This document shows, piece after piece, positions 23,593-35,016 of a stretch of 64,000 nucleotides of DNA. A program made the translations under genes and the position numbers. The notes under the pieces were generated by a model. It searched no databases. It saw only the letters and a list, made by a program, of their open reading frames with translations, and was not told where the DNA came from. Within the stretch, counting starts at the first letter, position 1. Every line of letters starts with the position of its first letter. The DNA is from Epiperipatus broadwayi (Eukaryota; Onychophora; Udeonychophora; Euonychophora; Peripatidae), in the NCBI GenBank assembly GCA_028023455.1, contig JAQFVV010012673.1:372001-436000 (forward strand), read 5' to 3'.

Positions 23593-25068
23593 TCATGATA
23601 AAAAGTAAAATTAAATCACTTCTTTTTTTAAATGTAAAGCAATATATTTAAAGCAAATAAGCAATTTAAAAACTATTCTAATGAATAAACAAATGAACTT
23701 GGAATAAATAATTATGTTAATCCAATATTAGCATATTCATTTTAGCATGGAAATATCTAAATAAAATATTTTTTTCAAGATATTTAAAAGGTCATTTTAT
23801 GACTTTGTTTTTTATAATTTTATAACACAAATCTAAATAATTGTCACTCTTTTTAATAAACTCAATACTTTGACAATAGTTTATCATTTTCATATTTCAA
23901 TTTGGCATAAATATAATAACTTCTTTAGCAATTAAAATTAGTGATAATTACTAATTAAAAGAGCAATTAAATTGTCAAAGTTAATTATTATTACGAAAGT
24001 TCAAATTTAGTTAATTCTTAGTATAAGAATAAAATATCATACTTTTCTCATATGCAGGTCTGTTTTCTCTTAATGTATTTTGAAAATTACTAGGCTTTCA
24101 AGCATCTTTGCAAAATGTATTGTTTGATGAGTCAGCCAAACGTATACTTTAGGTGTAATATGCAATGGATAACTTTTTAACTTTTATTCAGCTATGGAAA
24201 CAATAAAGAATCAAACTTCACACTTTTAAACTGACTTAAAAATAATAGTTTAATTCAAAACTAAAGTAAAGGAAAGTCATTAAAAATGAAGGTTAGATTA
24301 TTTTTATAATAGTGTGTATTGCTTTTATACATAGACACACATCTAGATTTTCCACTGCATTTCTGTAATGTGATATATCTCAACCATCTTATAGTATCTT
24401 GTCATAATATGTAAATTATTAGTGTATCTTTATCTTTTGAAATTGATTAATTTAATTTTAAACTTTTAACTTAATCAAGACAGTTCCAGCACATGATATC
24501 TAGATTAGAAATTAAAATACAAATAAACTTTATTAATTACAATTTTATTATTAAATAAATGATTTATTTAATACTAATAAATTAATTACTTTTTAGAATT
24601 AAACATTCCTTTTATCTCAAAGTATCTTCTTTATTTTACTTTATTCTAACCGAAAGCATTTTTTAATATCAAAATTACGTAAACTTTTTAAGAAATATTA
24701 ATTATTTTAATAACCCTTTAAACCTCAATTATTTCACATGCATGCACATATATCAATACATTCACATGTATAATAAATATAACATTTTTATACAGCATAA
24801 ATAACTTGGTTTATTGTATTTACTTGAAACATCGCAAGTTTCAAATTAAATGAACTTTACATTCAAACTATTAATTTTGGTCTTTTAAATAAATATTAAA
24901 TAATCTAAGTATTTTTAAATTACTAAGGGTAAAAAAGACTAATTAAATTATTTTAATCCATAATCCTGAAACATTTAGCTTAAGACTTTATTATAATAAT
25001 CATAATAAGGAAATGTATTATAATCTACACATTTTTTAAAGTATTACAACTTACATCTAGCCCACAGG

Positions 25069-25070
<2 letters not shown>
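23593..25070. other. AT-rich DNA, no gene recognised
   Basis: No supportable feature. Confidence 0.5.

Positions 25071-25110
<40 letters not shown>
25071..25110. repeat. (TA)n microsatellite
   Basis: Roughly 20 TA units with one interrupting TG, next to the family B foldback. Confidence 0.9.
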
Positions 25111-25251
25111 ATAAAACAAGTTATAAATTTCATAACTTGCTTTTAAGCTTGCATTTAAATGATCACTAGATGGAGCTTACCAATAGCTCTAAACAAGCTT
25201 TATTTTTATAAGTGCCGAAAGAGAAAGAATTCAAAATCTCTATCATTAAAA

Positions 25252-25303
25252 CCCTATCTTCAGGCCAATTGGTTTCGAGCTTATGGCTCACCTCAGTGGA
25301 GGG
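25252..25303 (-). ncRNA. Hammerhead-like motif (family B, left arm)
   Basis: Minus strand: stem I CCCTCCA, core CTGAGGT, stem II GAGC/GCTC with loop CATAA, then GAAA, stem III CC/GG around AATT, and GCC in place of GUC. Stem I is partly degraded. The core departs from CUGANGA at its last base (T for A9). Confidence 0.5.
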
Positions 25304-25434
25304 CTGGATCTTTAGAAACTAGATCTAAAATACTAACTCAAAATTCAGCTCTTATAAAACATGTTTCTATCAATTTGAAAGTCTGAACTTTTTGGACATG
25401 TAAATATCTTCAAATCTAATTTCTAGAGACCCAG

Positions 25435-25482
25435 ACCTCCACTGAGATGAGCCATAAGATCAAAACCAATTGGTCTGGAGGT
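25435..25482 (+). ncRNA. Hammerhead-like motif (family B, right arm)
   Basis: Stem I ACCTCCA pairs perfectly with TGGAGGT. The core reads CTGAGAT, stem II region GAGCCATAAGATC, then AAAA (GAAA mutated), stem III CC/GG around AATT, and an intact GTC cleavage triplet at 25473-25475. Helices and order match a type I hammerhead. Core bases are non-canonical, so activity is unlikely now, but descent from a hammerhead is well supported by covariation of the arms. Confidence 0.55.
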
Positions 25483-25844
25483 AAGGTTTTAATGATAAAG
25501 ATTTTGAATTCTTTCTCTTTTGGCACTTATAAAAATAAAGCTTCTTTAGAGCTATTGGTAAGCTCCATCTAGTGATCATATATATATTAAATCGAAGATT
25601 TTCACAGGCTACAGATATAAATGAAATATTATCTGTGTACATCTGTGTATAATTTATTTAAATATATATATAAACTGATGTTTTGATAAGGTTACAATGA
25701 TCATTAACTGGGTAACAAATACTATAAAGTAGTTGTAGAGGCACTGTATATAATGATGTATAAGAATAATGAATATTCTATTAATAGAAAATAAAAATAA
25801 TAATTAGAAGAAATTATTACATTAATGACTTTTTTAAAACGAAA

Positions 25845-26325
25845 TTAAATAAAAAGTAGTTTGAATGTATCATCTTGTTTGTTGATACTTTCTTGTTTTT
25901 GAAAGACCACAATGGTTTCTTCTCTGATCTAACATGGTTTCAGAATGGCCCATCTGGATAGTATTCCATAATAGAAAAATCAATACTTTTACCTGTATCT
26001 ATAGCATGAAGAGATAATGCTGATACTATGAATGTTTTTAACTTCATTAATATGATCATCTCTTCTAGCATTGAATCATTGATTACTCATATCTATATCA
26101 GAAGTTTTACAAATGGTACATGGAATTTCATAAATTCCATGTGTTCAAGAGGGATTGAGTCCTTAGGGTTAGTTATAATTCCATTAATAATTTGATAGGT
26201 GGTATATGTTGACTTTATATTATACTGCCTTACAATAGATCCAATATTGGCTATTGATCTCTTTACATAAGAAATACAAACTCTAATAGTTGTTTCTTTT
26301 TTGTCTTTTACTTTTTATTGTTTTG
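25845..26325 (-). pseudogene. Penelope-like element C-terminal fragment (GIY-YIG)
   Basis: On the minus strand a nearly continuous frame reads TIRVCISYVKRSIANIGSIV, then RQYNIKSTYT, KDSIPLEHM and a GIYEIPCTICKTSDIDMSN segment followed by a stop and RRDDHINEV. This is the linker and GIY-YIG endonuclease domain that characterises Penelope-like retroelements (GIYEIPC-x2-C, a degenerate YIG, then an R-x-x-(D/E)H). The RT domain is missing, so the copy is 5'-truncated. It abuts a second copy in opposite orientation starting near 26318. Confidence 0.8.
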
Positions 26326-26990
26326 GGTTTGAATTTAAAATTTTCACATCATCATCCATCTCAAATATTTTCTGATGCAAAACCTCTTTTCATTAGAACT
26401 ATTAACCTCCTTTCAGATAAAACAAATCTCAAAGATGAAATAAATCATATAAGCAATGTTTTATCTGTTAATTGTTAAAAAAATAAAACAATATACTCTA
26501 AACAATCAAAATAAAAGACAAAAAAAATAATTATTAGAGTTTTATTTCTTATATAATAGAAACTACAGACAATATTGGATATATTCTAAGACATTATAAC
26601 ATAAAGACAACATATACAATTCATAAAAAATTAATAGCATTATAACTAAGCCTAAAAACTCAATCCCTCTTCAAGCACATGAAATTTGTAAAATTCCATG
26701 TAACATTTGTAAAGTTTCCTATATAGGTATGAGTAATCATTGCATTAATGCTAAAACAGATGAACATATTAATGCAGTTAAAAGTGCTCATCATCATCAG
26801 TACTTTCTCTTCATGCTATATATAAGTTCATAGTATTGATTTTTCCAGTACAAAAATACTATCCAGATGTGACACTCTTCAGCAATGTTAGATCAAAAAA
26901 GACATTGAGATCTTTAAAAGACTAGAATCTGTCATCAAACATGATACATGCAAATTACTTTCTATTTGGAAAAAATAATTTGAAAGTCAT
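26318..26990 (+). pseudogene. Penelope-like element C-terminal fragment (GIY-YIG), plus strand
   Basis: Broken plus-strand frames cover the end of the RT-to-endonuclease linker (HHHPSQIF, TNLKDEINHISNVLSVNCYK) and the endonuclease (EICKIPCNICKVSYIGMSN, then KTDEHINAVKSAH). The YIG motif and the EH dipeptide are preserved, but stops and frameshifts occur upstream and downstream. Head-to-head with the minus-strand copy; both share the same family. A (TA)n-bounded segment follows at 26990-27065. Confidence 0.8.
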
Positions 26991-27124
26991 TAATATATAT
27001 ATATATATATTGATTACTAGCTATATTGGTATGTTTAGGTGGTTACTGGCTTCTAATGGTTATATATATGTAATGATAAATAATATTTTAATTTTTAATA
27101 AATATAGTATCATGTAAAATTTAT

Positions 27125-27312
27125 TAGATCTATTTTAAATAATAGTTGAACTGATCTTTAGCTGCCATGTTCAGTAACTTAAACTAAGATAATGAATCAG
27201 TTCTAGATAACTTTAAATAAAAACATCTAATATACAATCCATTTCTTACTGTAAAACGTTATCGAACATGGCAGCTAGTGGGAAGTTCAAAAATTATTTG
27301 AAATAGATTTGG
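27125..27312. repeat. Small foldback element
   Basis: AGATCTATTTTAAATAAT, GTTGAACT and TAGCTGCCATGTTC at 27125-27173 recur as reverse complements at 27264-27312. No coding capacity; MITE-like. Confidence 0.7.
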
Positions 27313-27626
27313 TGAATTTACATGACATTATATGCATAAGAATGACAAACTTTTCCTGCATTGTTTATATCAATGCTGTGAGCTTTAGACAGATTTACCA
27401 TGGATCTATTTTCTTTTCAAGATTAAATCTGAGAAGTGATATTGAACATAATTTTTTAAAAAAATTGTTGAAACATGTCTCGTGCTAAAGTATTTGCTTC
27501 ACTTGTTTTTTATTAATTGTAAAAATATAAATCTACTGATTAAAAAAATGACAAAAATAAAATACACAATTAAATAAACATATATTTTATTCTGTAACAT
27601 ATATCAAAAATCTTTTAGAAAAATTA

Positions 27627-28165
27627 GGGTAACCAGATGTCCCAGTGTCCCTGAAATCTTTTTTCAGACCATTGTGTATCGCGATTTTCAAATACTCATA
27701 ATTATTATTTGCCTTACATAAATAATTCATTGCAAAAATGATAGTTTCTTGGCTCTTGCTGTCCATTTCAGTGTCTACAGTAATATTATAAAAACTTCAG
27801 ACAAATTCCAACACTAAAACAAAGATCACTATTATATTATATGGCCACATTCTCAAGGTAGATGCCTTCTCACATCTATCCTCACCTTGGAGCATGTGCA
27901 GTTGGATTTTATAGGCTAAAATTTAAACTGCACTTGCACCTGCTTTGATTGATAGTGTAGTTTTATTAGTTCTTTGTTGATATTAATTTTTTATAGTGAT
28001 AAAATTAATAGGAGTATTAATAACCCTAAATAATAGACAACATGCCAAAGAGGAAATATATCTACAATATACACATAAATGGAATTTTATATAAAAATAG
28101 ATGCGATGCCATAAAAATTATTGATCATTACGGCCCAATTATTGATCTAACCAGTCTGGTTACCC
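27627..28165 (+). mobile_element. Internally deleted DNA transposon (hAT-like, tentative)
   Basis: Bounded by terminal inverted repeats GGGTAACCAGA (27627) and TCTGGTTACCC (28155-28165). Near the right end an ATG at about 28042 opens MPKRKYIYNIH, resembling the MPKRK start of some ZBED/hAT-type transposase genes, but the frame ends after about 15 codons. No clear target duplication. The most likely reading is a deleted non-autonomous derivative with a vestige of the transposase start. Confidence 0.5.
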
Positions 28166-28854
28166 AATTGAAATGTGTCTAAGACAATATAATGTATATA
28201 AATGATACATTTTTATTATAATATGATAACACAAACTCAAGATTATATGACAGATCAGTATGGTCTTATGTTTACTGGACATATTACAAGTTGGCTATCA
28301 TAATTACAGTCATAAGGTATACATTTCCGCATCCATTTTTATTACCTTGTTGAATGCAGAAAGAATTGAAAAGCAAGATGTATAGAACAATAGTGTAGAA
28401 TTGGTATTATGAAGTCAATTACTGTGAAGTTAATATCAGATTGATCGAAGAAAATGAACAGCATGGTTTCTAAAAAAGATATTTATGATAAACTTAAAGC
28501 AAGTTTTGTGGTCAAAACATATCTCACTTTATAAAAAATATCTCATAAATACAGCTAATAAAACATTATATAAACATACAACTACAGAAACATTCCAAGA
28601 ATTAGGAAATATGAAGTTCAATGCAAATGTTCAGAAAAATATTGCAGATATTAAACAATCAGACTAAAAGATTATCCATATATATTGTGACATGCATATC
28701 CAACATGCATTATTTATCTGTAATCTAGAAATAAAGAAAACAAAAATCATTTATATTTTATAAATATATTTAAATTTAGAAGAATGAATGTGTGAATTAT
28801 TTAAGGTAAAATAAAAACAAAATATTTGCTGTGTTGTATCAAATAATAATAAAA
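28166..28854. other. AT-rich DNA, no gene recognised
   Basis: No supportable feature. The 60-codon frame at 28485-28667 has no known motif. Confidence 0.5.
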
Positions 28855-29040
28855 GACGGGCAAAACTACAAGCTAGAAACTAGACTGGGGATATTAGATG
28901 AGAAGGCACTAGATAACCAAGTTATGCACAAACCTTCTTGCATTCATTAATTACTCTGGCTTGCACTGAGTGGCACTACTGTATGGAGAGTTTTGCCTGT
29001 TTTTGTAGCTTGAACAAGTGTAAGAAATGGTGATCTTGTG
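28855..29040 (+). repeat. Hammerhead repeat family A, truncated copy A9
   Basis: Begins inside stem II (ACAAGCTAGAAACTAGACTGGGG), so the 5' half of the ribozyme is absent and the triplet is GAC. The family tail follows, and then an inverted family end (ACAAGTGTAAGAAATGGTGATC), giving a small foldback. Confidence 0.65.
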
Positions 29041-30214
29041 AATAATAAAAGATTTTGTTAAGACTAAAAGAAAGAAAAATACATGCTTCATGAGATATCT
29101 TAAAAATGCATTGTTGCCAAGAAATGGGAAAACTCATTAAGAAAAGAACATTCAAACATTTTTTTCTTCAGATAGATTGTTTATCTTACCTACTTTTCTT
29201 CAATAAGCTACAATGTAATTTGCTCAGTTAATGTATGCAGGAATAAATGAAACAGATAACAAATTCTATGCTGAACTGTTTGAAGCCATTGAACCTTTGG
29301 ATTTAATATGAACAATAATGTTTATTAAAAATAAATAATTGGACACAATCTATTGGTAGGAACCATGGATTCCTACATCATGGTGGAAATGTTATGGAGA
29401 AACATCATGGAAAATGGAACTGTAATCCAAGTGTTAAAGATATCGATCTTCCTAACAGACACCCATATAAACAAATAATTTCTGAAAATTGTTTGCTAAA
29501 CTATCTTTGACTTTATCTTCAATATTCAAAAAGAATAATAATAGTATGTTAATAGATATCTATCAAATTTCTTTCATTTAAAATTTTAAAGAAATAATAT
29601 GATTTACATTATTCAATACGAACTTAATAAATAGATTAAGTAAGTAAGACTTAAATCGGTTATTGACATTAATATAACATTTAAATTCTCATTTTGAACA
29701 TCTGTAATTGTGATAAGAGCTTTAGTCGATCTAAAGATATAAAAGGTATTATAAAAAAATTCTTATTGCGTGAAAGATTAACGGTCTTTTATAATTATGA
29801 ATATGCATGTTTAATAATCTTTAAAGTGTAGATTGTATTTTAGCAATTGTAATCTATCACGAAGAGATTGTAATATCTAAGTTAATGCTGCATAATTCCT
29901 GTCCTGAAATTCGCATTCTTTTCGTCGTAATATACATATATATGAACAATACAATTGGTTACATCCCATAGTAATTACGACAGTAGACTAGTCCAATTTA
30001 TCTATATATATTTTTTGCATTATAAAAAAACCCTCAAATTTATAGGCATAATAGAGTCAATATTAAACTCATGTTTTTGTAAATAATGCTTCACGGCTTC
30101 AAGATTATATAGAACAGTATTCATATAAAGGCAAGAATGTAGGATTAAATTTGAAAGAAAAAAAAGTTTAATAGTTTTTAAGGTAAAACAAAATACAGAT
30201 TGATAGTTTGAATA
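29041..30214. other. AT-rich DNA, no gene recognised
   Basis: No supportable feature. The block 29340-29480 is less AT-rich but shows no identifiable domain. Confidence 0.5.
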
Positions 30215-30345
30215 ATTAATTAGTCATTAACAAGTACTGATATCTTGATTAGAATGTTAATACAGATGGAACCATAACAAATACAATTTAATTATAGAAT
30301 TAAATTTGGATAGATTGCTTACAATAAAAACAATCTAAAATTTAA
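30215..30345 (+). pseudogene. RTE-like LINE fragment
   Basis: Matches, in broken frames, the NTDGTITNTIN... RIKFG... NKNNLK segment that corresponds to ITDGNIMNEI and RIKLCWSAFGRNNLILK in the LINE at 35660-37170. Confidence 0.55.
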
Positions 30346-30619
30346 TATATATTGAAAAAAAAAAGATTTTAGTAGATTTGTTTTTTTCCTTCTGTTTTTA
30401 ACCTATGAATGTGGTATGTGGTGATTAGCCACGCTAGCAGTACAAAAATTTCTGCTCTGACAATGACGTTTCCAGAGACATGTATTGAGAGTGGTAAAAA
30501 AAAGAATCAAAGTGACATTCTTGGTTTATCAGTCTAAAATATAAACTGGGCTGTACATAATTTTAGCAGAGAATATAATAAATAAAGAGATAAAATAAAA
30601 AAAATTGGTGTTTAAAATT

Positions 30620-30770
30620 TTATAGTAAATGACCTAGGAGAAGACCATAAGTTAGATGGATGTATAAAGTAGTGAATTGGTTGGAATCTATAGTTATATA
30701 CAGATAAACAACTGTGAATAGAGAAACTGGATTAAGCTCAAAGAGTAAACAGGATGAAACTTAGAGAGTT
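30620..30770 (+). pseudogene. LINE 3'-end fragment, degenerate
   Basis: Reads PRRRP, VRWMYKVVNWLES and a WIKLKE phrase in broken frames, corresponding to the RPRKRPHVRWMDEI ... RWIELGE tail of LINEs elsewhere in the window. Very short and decayed. Confidence 0.4.
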
Positions 30771-30807
30771 GTTTATTTGACACTTGATAAATAATGCTTA
30801 AAACCAG

Positions 30808-30808
<1 letters not shown>

Positions 30809-30843
<35 letters not shown>
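30809..30843. repeat. (TA)n microsatellite
   Basis: About 17 uninterrupted TA units. Confidence 0.95.
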
Positions 30844-30846
<3 letters not shown>

Positions 30847-32515
30847 CAAATAAAATTTCTGTTAATTAAAAAACAATTGCAATAACAATGAATATAATGG
30901 TAATAAACTATTATAAACAGTCTTTCAATCCATGGAAGTACTTTTGGTTAATTCCATAACATGTCTCAACTACTGTTAAATTCAAAAAAATAAAAAAACA
31001 AAATGGAAGCAGACATCATCAACTCAAATCCCATTAATCCTGAATTTTATTGTTAGCAGCTTGTCTATTAATTAAATTCATTCTATTCTTATTTATTGAA
31101 ATTGCCTCCTTAATTTTTTTTTTATTATGGGTTCTCTCTTCATGAAAAATCTTAACACTTTCAATATCAGACTTAAATTTATATTTACATGTCCTTTCAT
31201 GATACAAAATAACTGAAGCAATCATTAATTCACGGTTATTTTTTACTTTTCATGCACTTATATAACAATTCATGCTCCTTTAATTTTTTTTCAACACTGC
31301 CCCTCGATTCACATATATATGGTAACATATATCCACAAAAATTTTTATACACAATATTACTTTCTGCTTGACAGGTATGACACTTTTAGAATCATTCATG
31401 AATTTATTAACATTATTTGTAACAAAAAATGAAACATTAAACACATTGAGATATCTTTCCTTAAATAATTTCACTTGAGCATTTGAAATAAATGGAATAG
31501 ATATCCATTTTTTCCCACCAATCTTCAACACCTTAATTATCATCATAACTCTTTCTAAATTGACATAAAATTTGTTAACCTGATCCATCTTATAACCAAC
31601 TTCAAGCAATTCCTTGTCAAATACCTCATTATTATTTAATTTGTCACACAGGTAATAACATAATTTTTCATTATGAAACAAAAAGATTTAAAACTTGCTG
31701 TCTTATACATTACTGGGTCTTTTGATTTACAATTTATAAATCACTTTTTTAGCAATGGTTTGATTATTAATTTATAACTTAACATACATTTATCTCTTGT
31801 AATAATTAAATCCAAATACTTAATACATTTGTCCTGTTCTTTTTCAATAGTTCATTTCAAGCTATTCAAATTACTTAATGCCTCTACAAGCAAATATATA
31901 GTATTGGTATTTCCACACATAAGAACATCATCAACAAACCTTTTGTAAATTTTAATAGCTTTAAAAGAACACATATTTAAAATACTACTCTCATATGCAG
32001 ACAGAACAAAATTGCAAACTTGTCCAGTAATAGGCAGATACATAGGCCACCCTTTAGACATTTTATAATATCCACCTTCAAAAGAAGCAACAATGTTATC
32101 ATCAAAAAATTTTAAGGAATCAATAAAAATTTTTATCGCATATGTACAAACACCTATACTTTTTAATGCATGTTCAATTATTTTTATGGAATTCATTCTA
32201 TCAATAGAACCATATATTTCTGTTACATCTAATGAAGCATTAACATCATTCTCATTAAACACTATATTTTTAATTCTATCTACAAAGTCAAAAGATGAAG
32301 TAAAATATTTTCCCCAAATTGTACAAATTTTGTAACAGCTTACCAATGTAATTTTGAAGTCTGATATACAAATAAACCACCAAAATCAATCATAATTCAC
32401 AAAGGATATTTGCAAAAATATGAGGACATACAGCATAGGAAAGATATATCTTATGGTATACATTATTAATTAAAGCTTTATTTATACATAAGACAACTTC
32501 CATATTTCTCCATTC

Positions 32516-32636
32516 TTTTTTATTTCATACATTCTTTTTTATTTCATAAATAATTTCATATAAATAGAGATACAATAAAAGACTTATAACCCCCAAGATG
32601 CATTTCATGCTGAACCAGCACTCATCAGTTTTTCCC
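32516..32636 (-). repeat. Family C hammerhead repeat fragment inside PLE
   Basis: Sequence absent from the equivalent place in the plus-strand PLE copy. It reads, on the minus strand, CTGATGAGTGCTGGTTCAGC... followed by a family C tail (CATCTTGGGGGTTATAAGTC) and AT-rich DNA with a repeated TTTTTTATTTCATA block. It is truncated exactly at CTGATGA. Confidence 0.65.
32590..32628 (-). ncRNA. Hammerhead ribozyme half (family C, C1)
   Basis: Core CTGATGA, stem II GTGCTG/CAGCAT with loop GTT, then GAAA, then T-GC-A (one-pair stem III), U and C as AUC triplet. The 5' strand of stem I is lost at the fragment edge, so this copy cannot fold completely. Confidence 0.5.
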
Positions 32637-34484
32637 TAAAAAAAATGAAGTTTCTCCAGTTGTAGTTTAACTTTCTCAATAAACTGACATTTCATCAATA
32701 AACATCCACAGCCCATTATCTTCTTTCAAACAAATCATATTATCATTCTCCAACTTCTGTTTAAATTCTGGAATGGCCAGTTACTTGATAATTTTATCAG
32801 TCATATGATTATCACCAGGAATCATTTCAAATCAACTTAAATTATGTAATAAATATCAGACAAAAATTGATGTTTTATTTAATAAGAAGTATCCACAAGC
32901 TTATAATGATATGAAATTTTGTTAATTTGTCAAATAACAAAATACATTTGATTCAGAAATATGGTCACAGAGCTAAATATGTTGATGGTACTTGGTATGA
33001 TTGTATTTTGAAACTAATTGCAGCTATTCGAATTCATTTGAAATGATTACTGGAAATAACCATAGGGCTTCTGAAATCATCAAGAAAATTAATTGTAATA
33101 AATTTAATGTGATTCCATATAAAAATCCATGGGAATTGTAAATTTTGAGAATTTAAACAGAGACTGAAGAATGAATATTTGTTTGAAAGAAGATAAAGGG
33201 CTGCAGATGTGTTCATTGATGAAATGTCAGTATATTGAGAAAGTTAAAGTACAAATGGAAAAATTTATTTTTGATTGAAGAATATAATATGGATGATCAG
33301 AGAATAAAAATTTTTAACAATATTTTAAAAAGTGCTAAAAATAAAGCTTTAAGTAATAAAGTATACTACAAGATATTCCTCCTGTGCTGTATATCCTCGT
33401 ATTTTTGCAAATATAAAGCTACATAAAGAAGGTAATCTTTTACAAATTAGGATTGATTTTAGGGATTCATTTACTTCTAAATATATGGGTAAGCTGTTAC
33501 AAGAGGTTTTAAAATTTAAGGAAAATACTATTGCCTCATCTTTTGACTTTGTAGATATAATTAAAAATATAGTGATTAATGATAATCTTGTTATTACTTC
33601 ATTAGATGTGGCAGAAATGTATGGTTCTATTTATAGAGTGGATTCCATAAAAATAATTGAATATGCATTAAAAAGTAAAGATGTTTGTAAATATGTGATA
33701 AAATTTATTATTGATTCTTTACAATTTTTTGATGAAAACAAGGTTGCTTCTTTTGAAAATTGTTATTATAAAATGTCCAAAGGTTGGTCTATGGGATTGT
33801 TTGTTGTTGCACAAGTTTGAAATTTTGTATTGTCTACATATGAGAGTAGTATTTTAAATATATGTGAACAATGTCCAAGATTATAAGTTTGCTTGTAAAG
33901 GAGATAAATAATTTGAATGGCTTAAAATGAAATATTGAAAAAGAACAGGGCAAATGTCTTAAGTATTTGGATTTAATTATTACAAGAGATAATAGTTTGT
34001 AAAAGAGAATATATAAATTGTAAATCAAAAGTACTATTTATGCATAAGATGGCAAGTTTTAGATTTATGTTGTTTTGTAATAAAAAATTATGTCACTACC
34101 AGTGAGATTAAATAATATTGAGATATTTGCCAAGGAATTGATTGAAGTTGGTTATAAGATGGAACAGATTAATAATAATTAATATCAATTTAAAAGAAGT
34201 TATTATGGTTTAAAGAAGTTATAGATTGATAGCAAAAAATTGATATCTATTCATTTATTTCAAATGATGAAGTGAAATTTTTTATGGTTATATATAAGAA
34301 TATATTTAGTGTTTCATTTTGCATTACAAATAATAACTGAAACACAGACTCATTCTATACCTGTGTCTATATATGTAATATATAGGGTATATGAGCACAG
34401 ACTTTCAGATGACCCATCACTCTCCACTCTATCTACACTGATACAATCAAGCACATATATGCTGAAAAGATAAATAATTGCCAA

Positions 34485-34533
34485 TGTACGTATTTCATGC
34501 TAAACCAGCAATCATTAGTTGGTCCAGATTATC
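34485..34533 (-). ncRNA. Hammerhead motif (family C, left arm)
   Basis: Minus strand: GGACCAA (stem I side), CTAATGA (core with G5 changed to A), stem II TGCT/AGCA with loop GGTTT, GAAA, then a TAC-GTA segment. It differs from the right arm by the core change, so it is probably inactive. Confidence 0.45.
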
Positions 34534-34970
34534 ATCTCCCACACATATATACTATAAGTGCTCAGATATATATTAAGATAGACAATCCTCATACTTTAAT
34601 GGACAGGCTCCAATCTTCTACACACTCCAACTCTTATACCCTATATATTACATATATAGACACAGGTATAGAATAAACCTGTGTTTCAGTTATTACATTG
34701 TAGAGATGACTGCCCATCCTTGCATATGTATTAAATGGATTATGTACTGTACATGTGGGGTTCAGATTGACCTCAGGTCAACATGGGTGTGACAAGAATC
34801 TTGGCCTCAGAGTGGCCTTCAAGCACTCCATCATCAGATTTTTAATTGGATGGATGGTTGAAGAGTTGGAGTGTGTAGAAGATTGGAGCCTGTCCATTAA
34901 AGTATGAGGATTGTCTATCTTAATATATATCTGAGCACTTATAGTATATATGTGTGGGAGATGATAATCT

Positions 34971-35016
34971 GGACCAACTGATGATTGCTGGTTTAGCATG
35001 AAATACGTATATTAGT
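34971..35016 (+). ncRNA. Hammerhead motif (family C, right arm)
   Basis: GGACCAA then an intact CTGATGA (34978-34984), stem II TGCT/AGCA with loop GGTTT, GAAA, and a TACGTA segment supplying a GUA triplet with a weak stem III. Stem I pairing beyond the first two pairs is poor in this copy. Homology to C1 and C4, which keep a better 3' side, supports hammerhead ancestry. Confidence 0.45.

Larger units (their letters stand above)
25120..25580. repeat. Hammerhead repeat family B, inverted dimer
   Basis: A foldback of about 460 bp. The left arm from about 25164 (ACTAGATGGAGCTTACCAAT) through 25325 is repeated as reverse complement at about 25425-25575. Each arm carries one hammerhead motif, pointing outward on opposite strands. 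The outer left sequence (AAGCTTGCATTTAAATGATC) is shared with the relic at 17640-17815. Confidence 0.75.
31020..32840 (-). pseudogene. Penelope-like retroelement, minus-strand copy
   Basis: Collinear with the plus-strand copy at 32930-35530. The frame at 31852-32346 holds reverse transcriptase motifs: SLDVTEIYGSID, KMSKGWPMYLPITGQVCNF (in place of GLPMGSPLSP) and YKRFVDDVLM with the catalytic DD. Following frames (31280-31681, 31034-31225) hold the linker and a degenerate GIY-YIG-type end, finishing with NLINRQAANN as in other Penelope elements. Frame breaks occur between the three blocks. About 120 bp unrelated to the plus copy, carrying a family C hammerhead fragment, is inserted near 32516-32636. 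PLEs are retroelements with a telomerase-like RT and usually a GIY-YIG nuclease. Confidence 0.85.
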
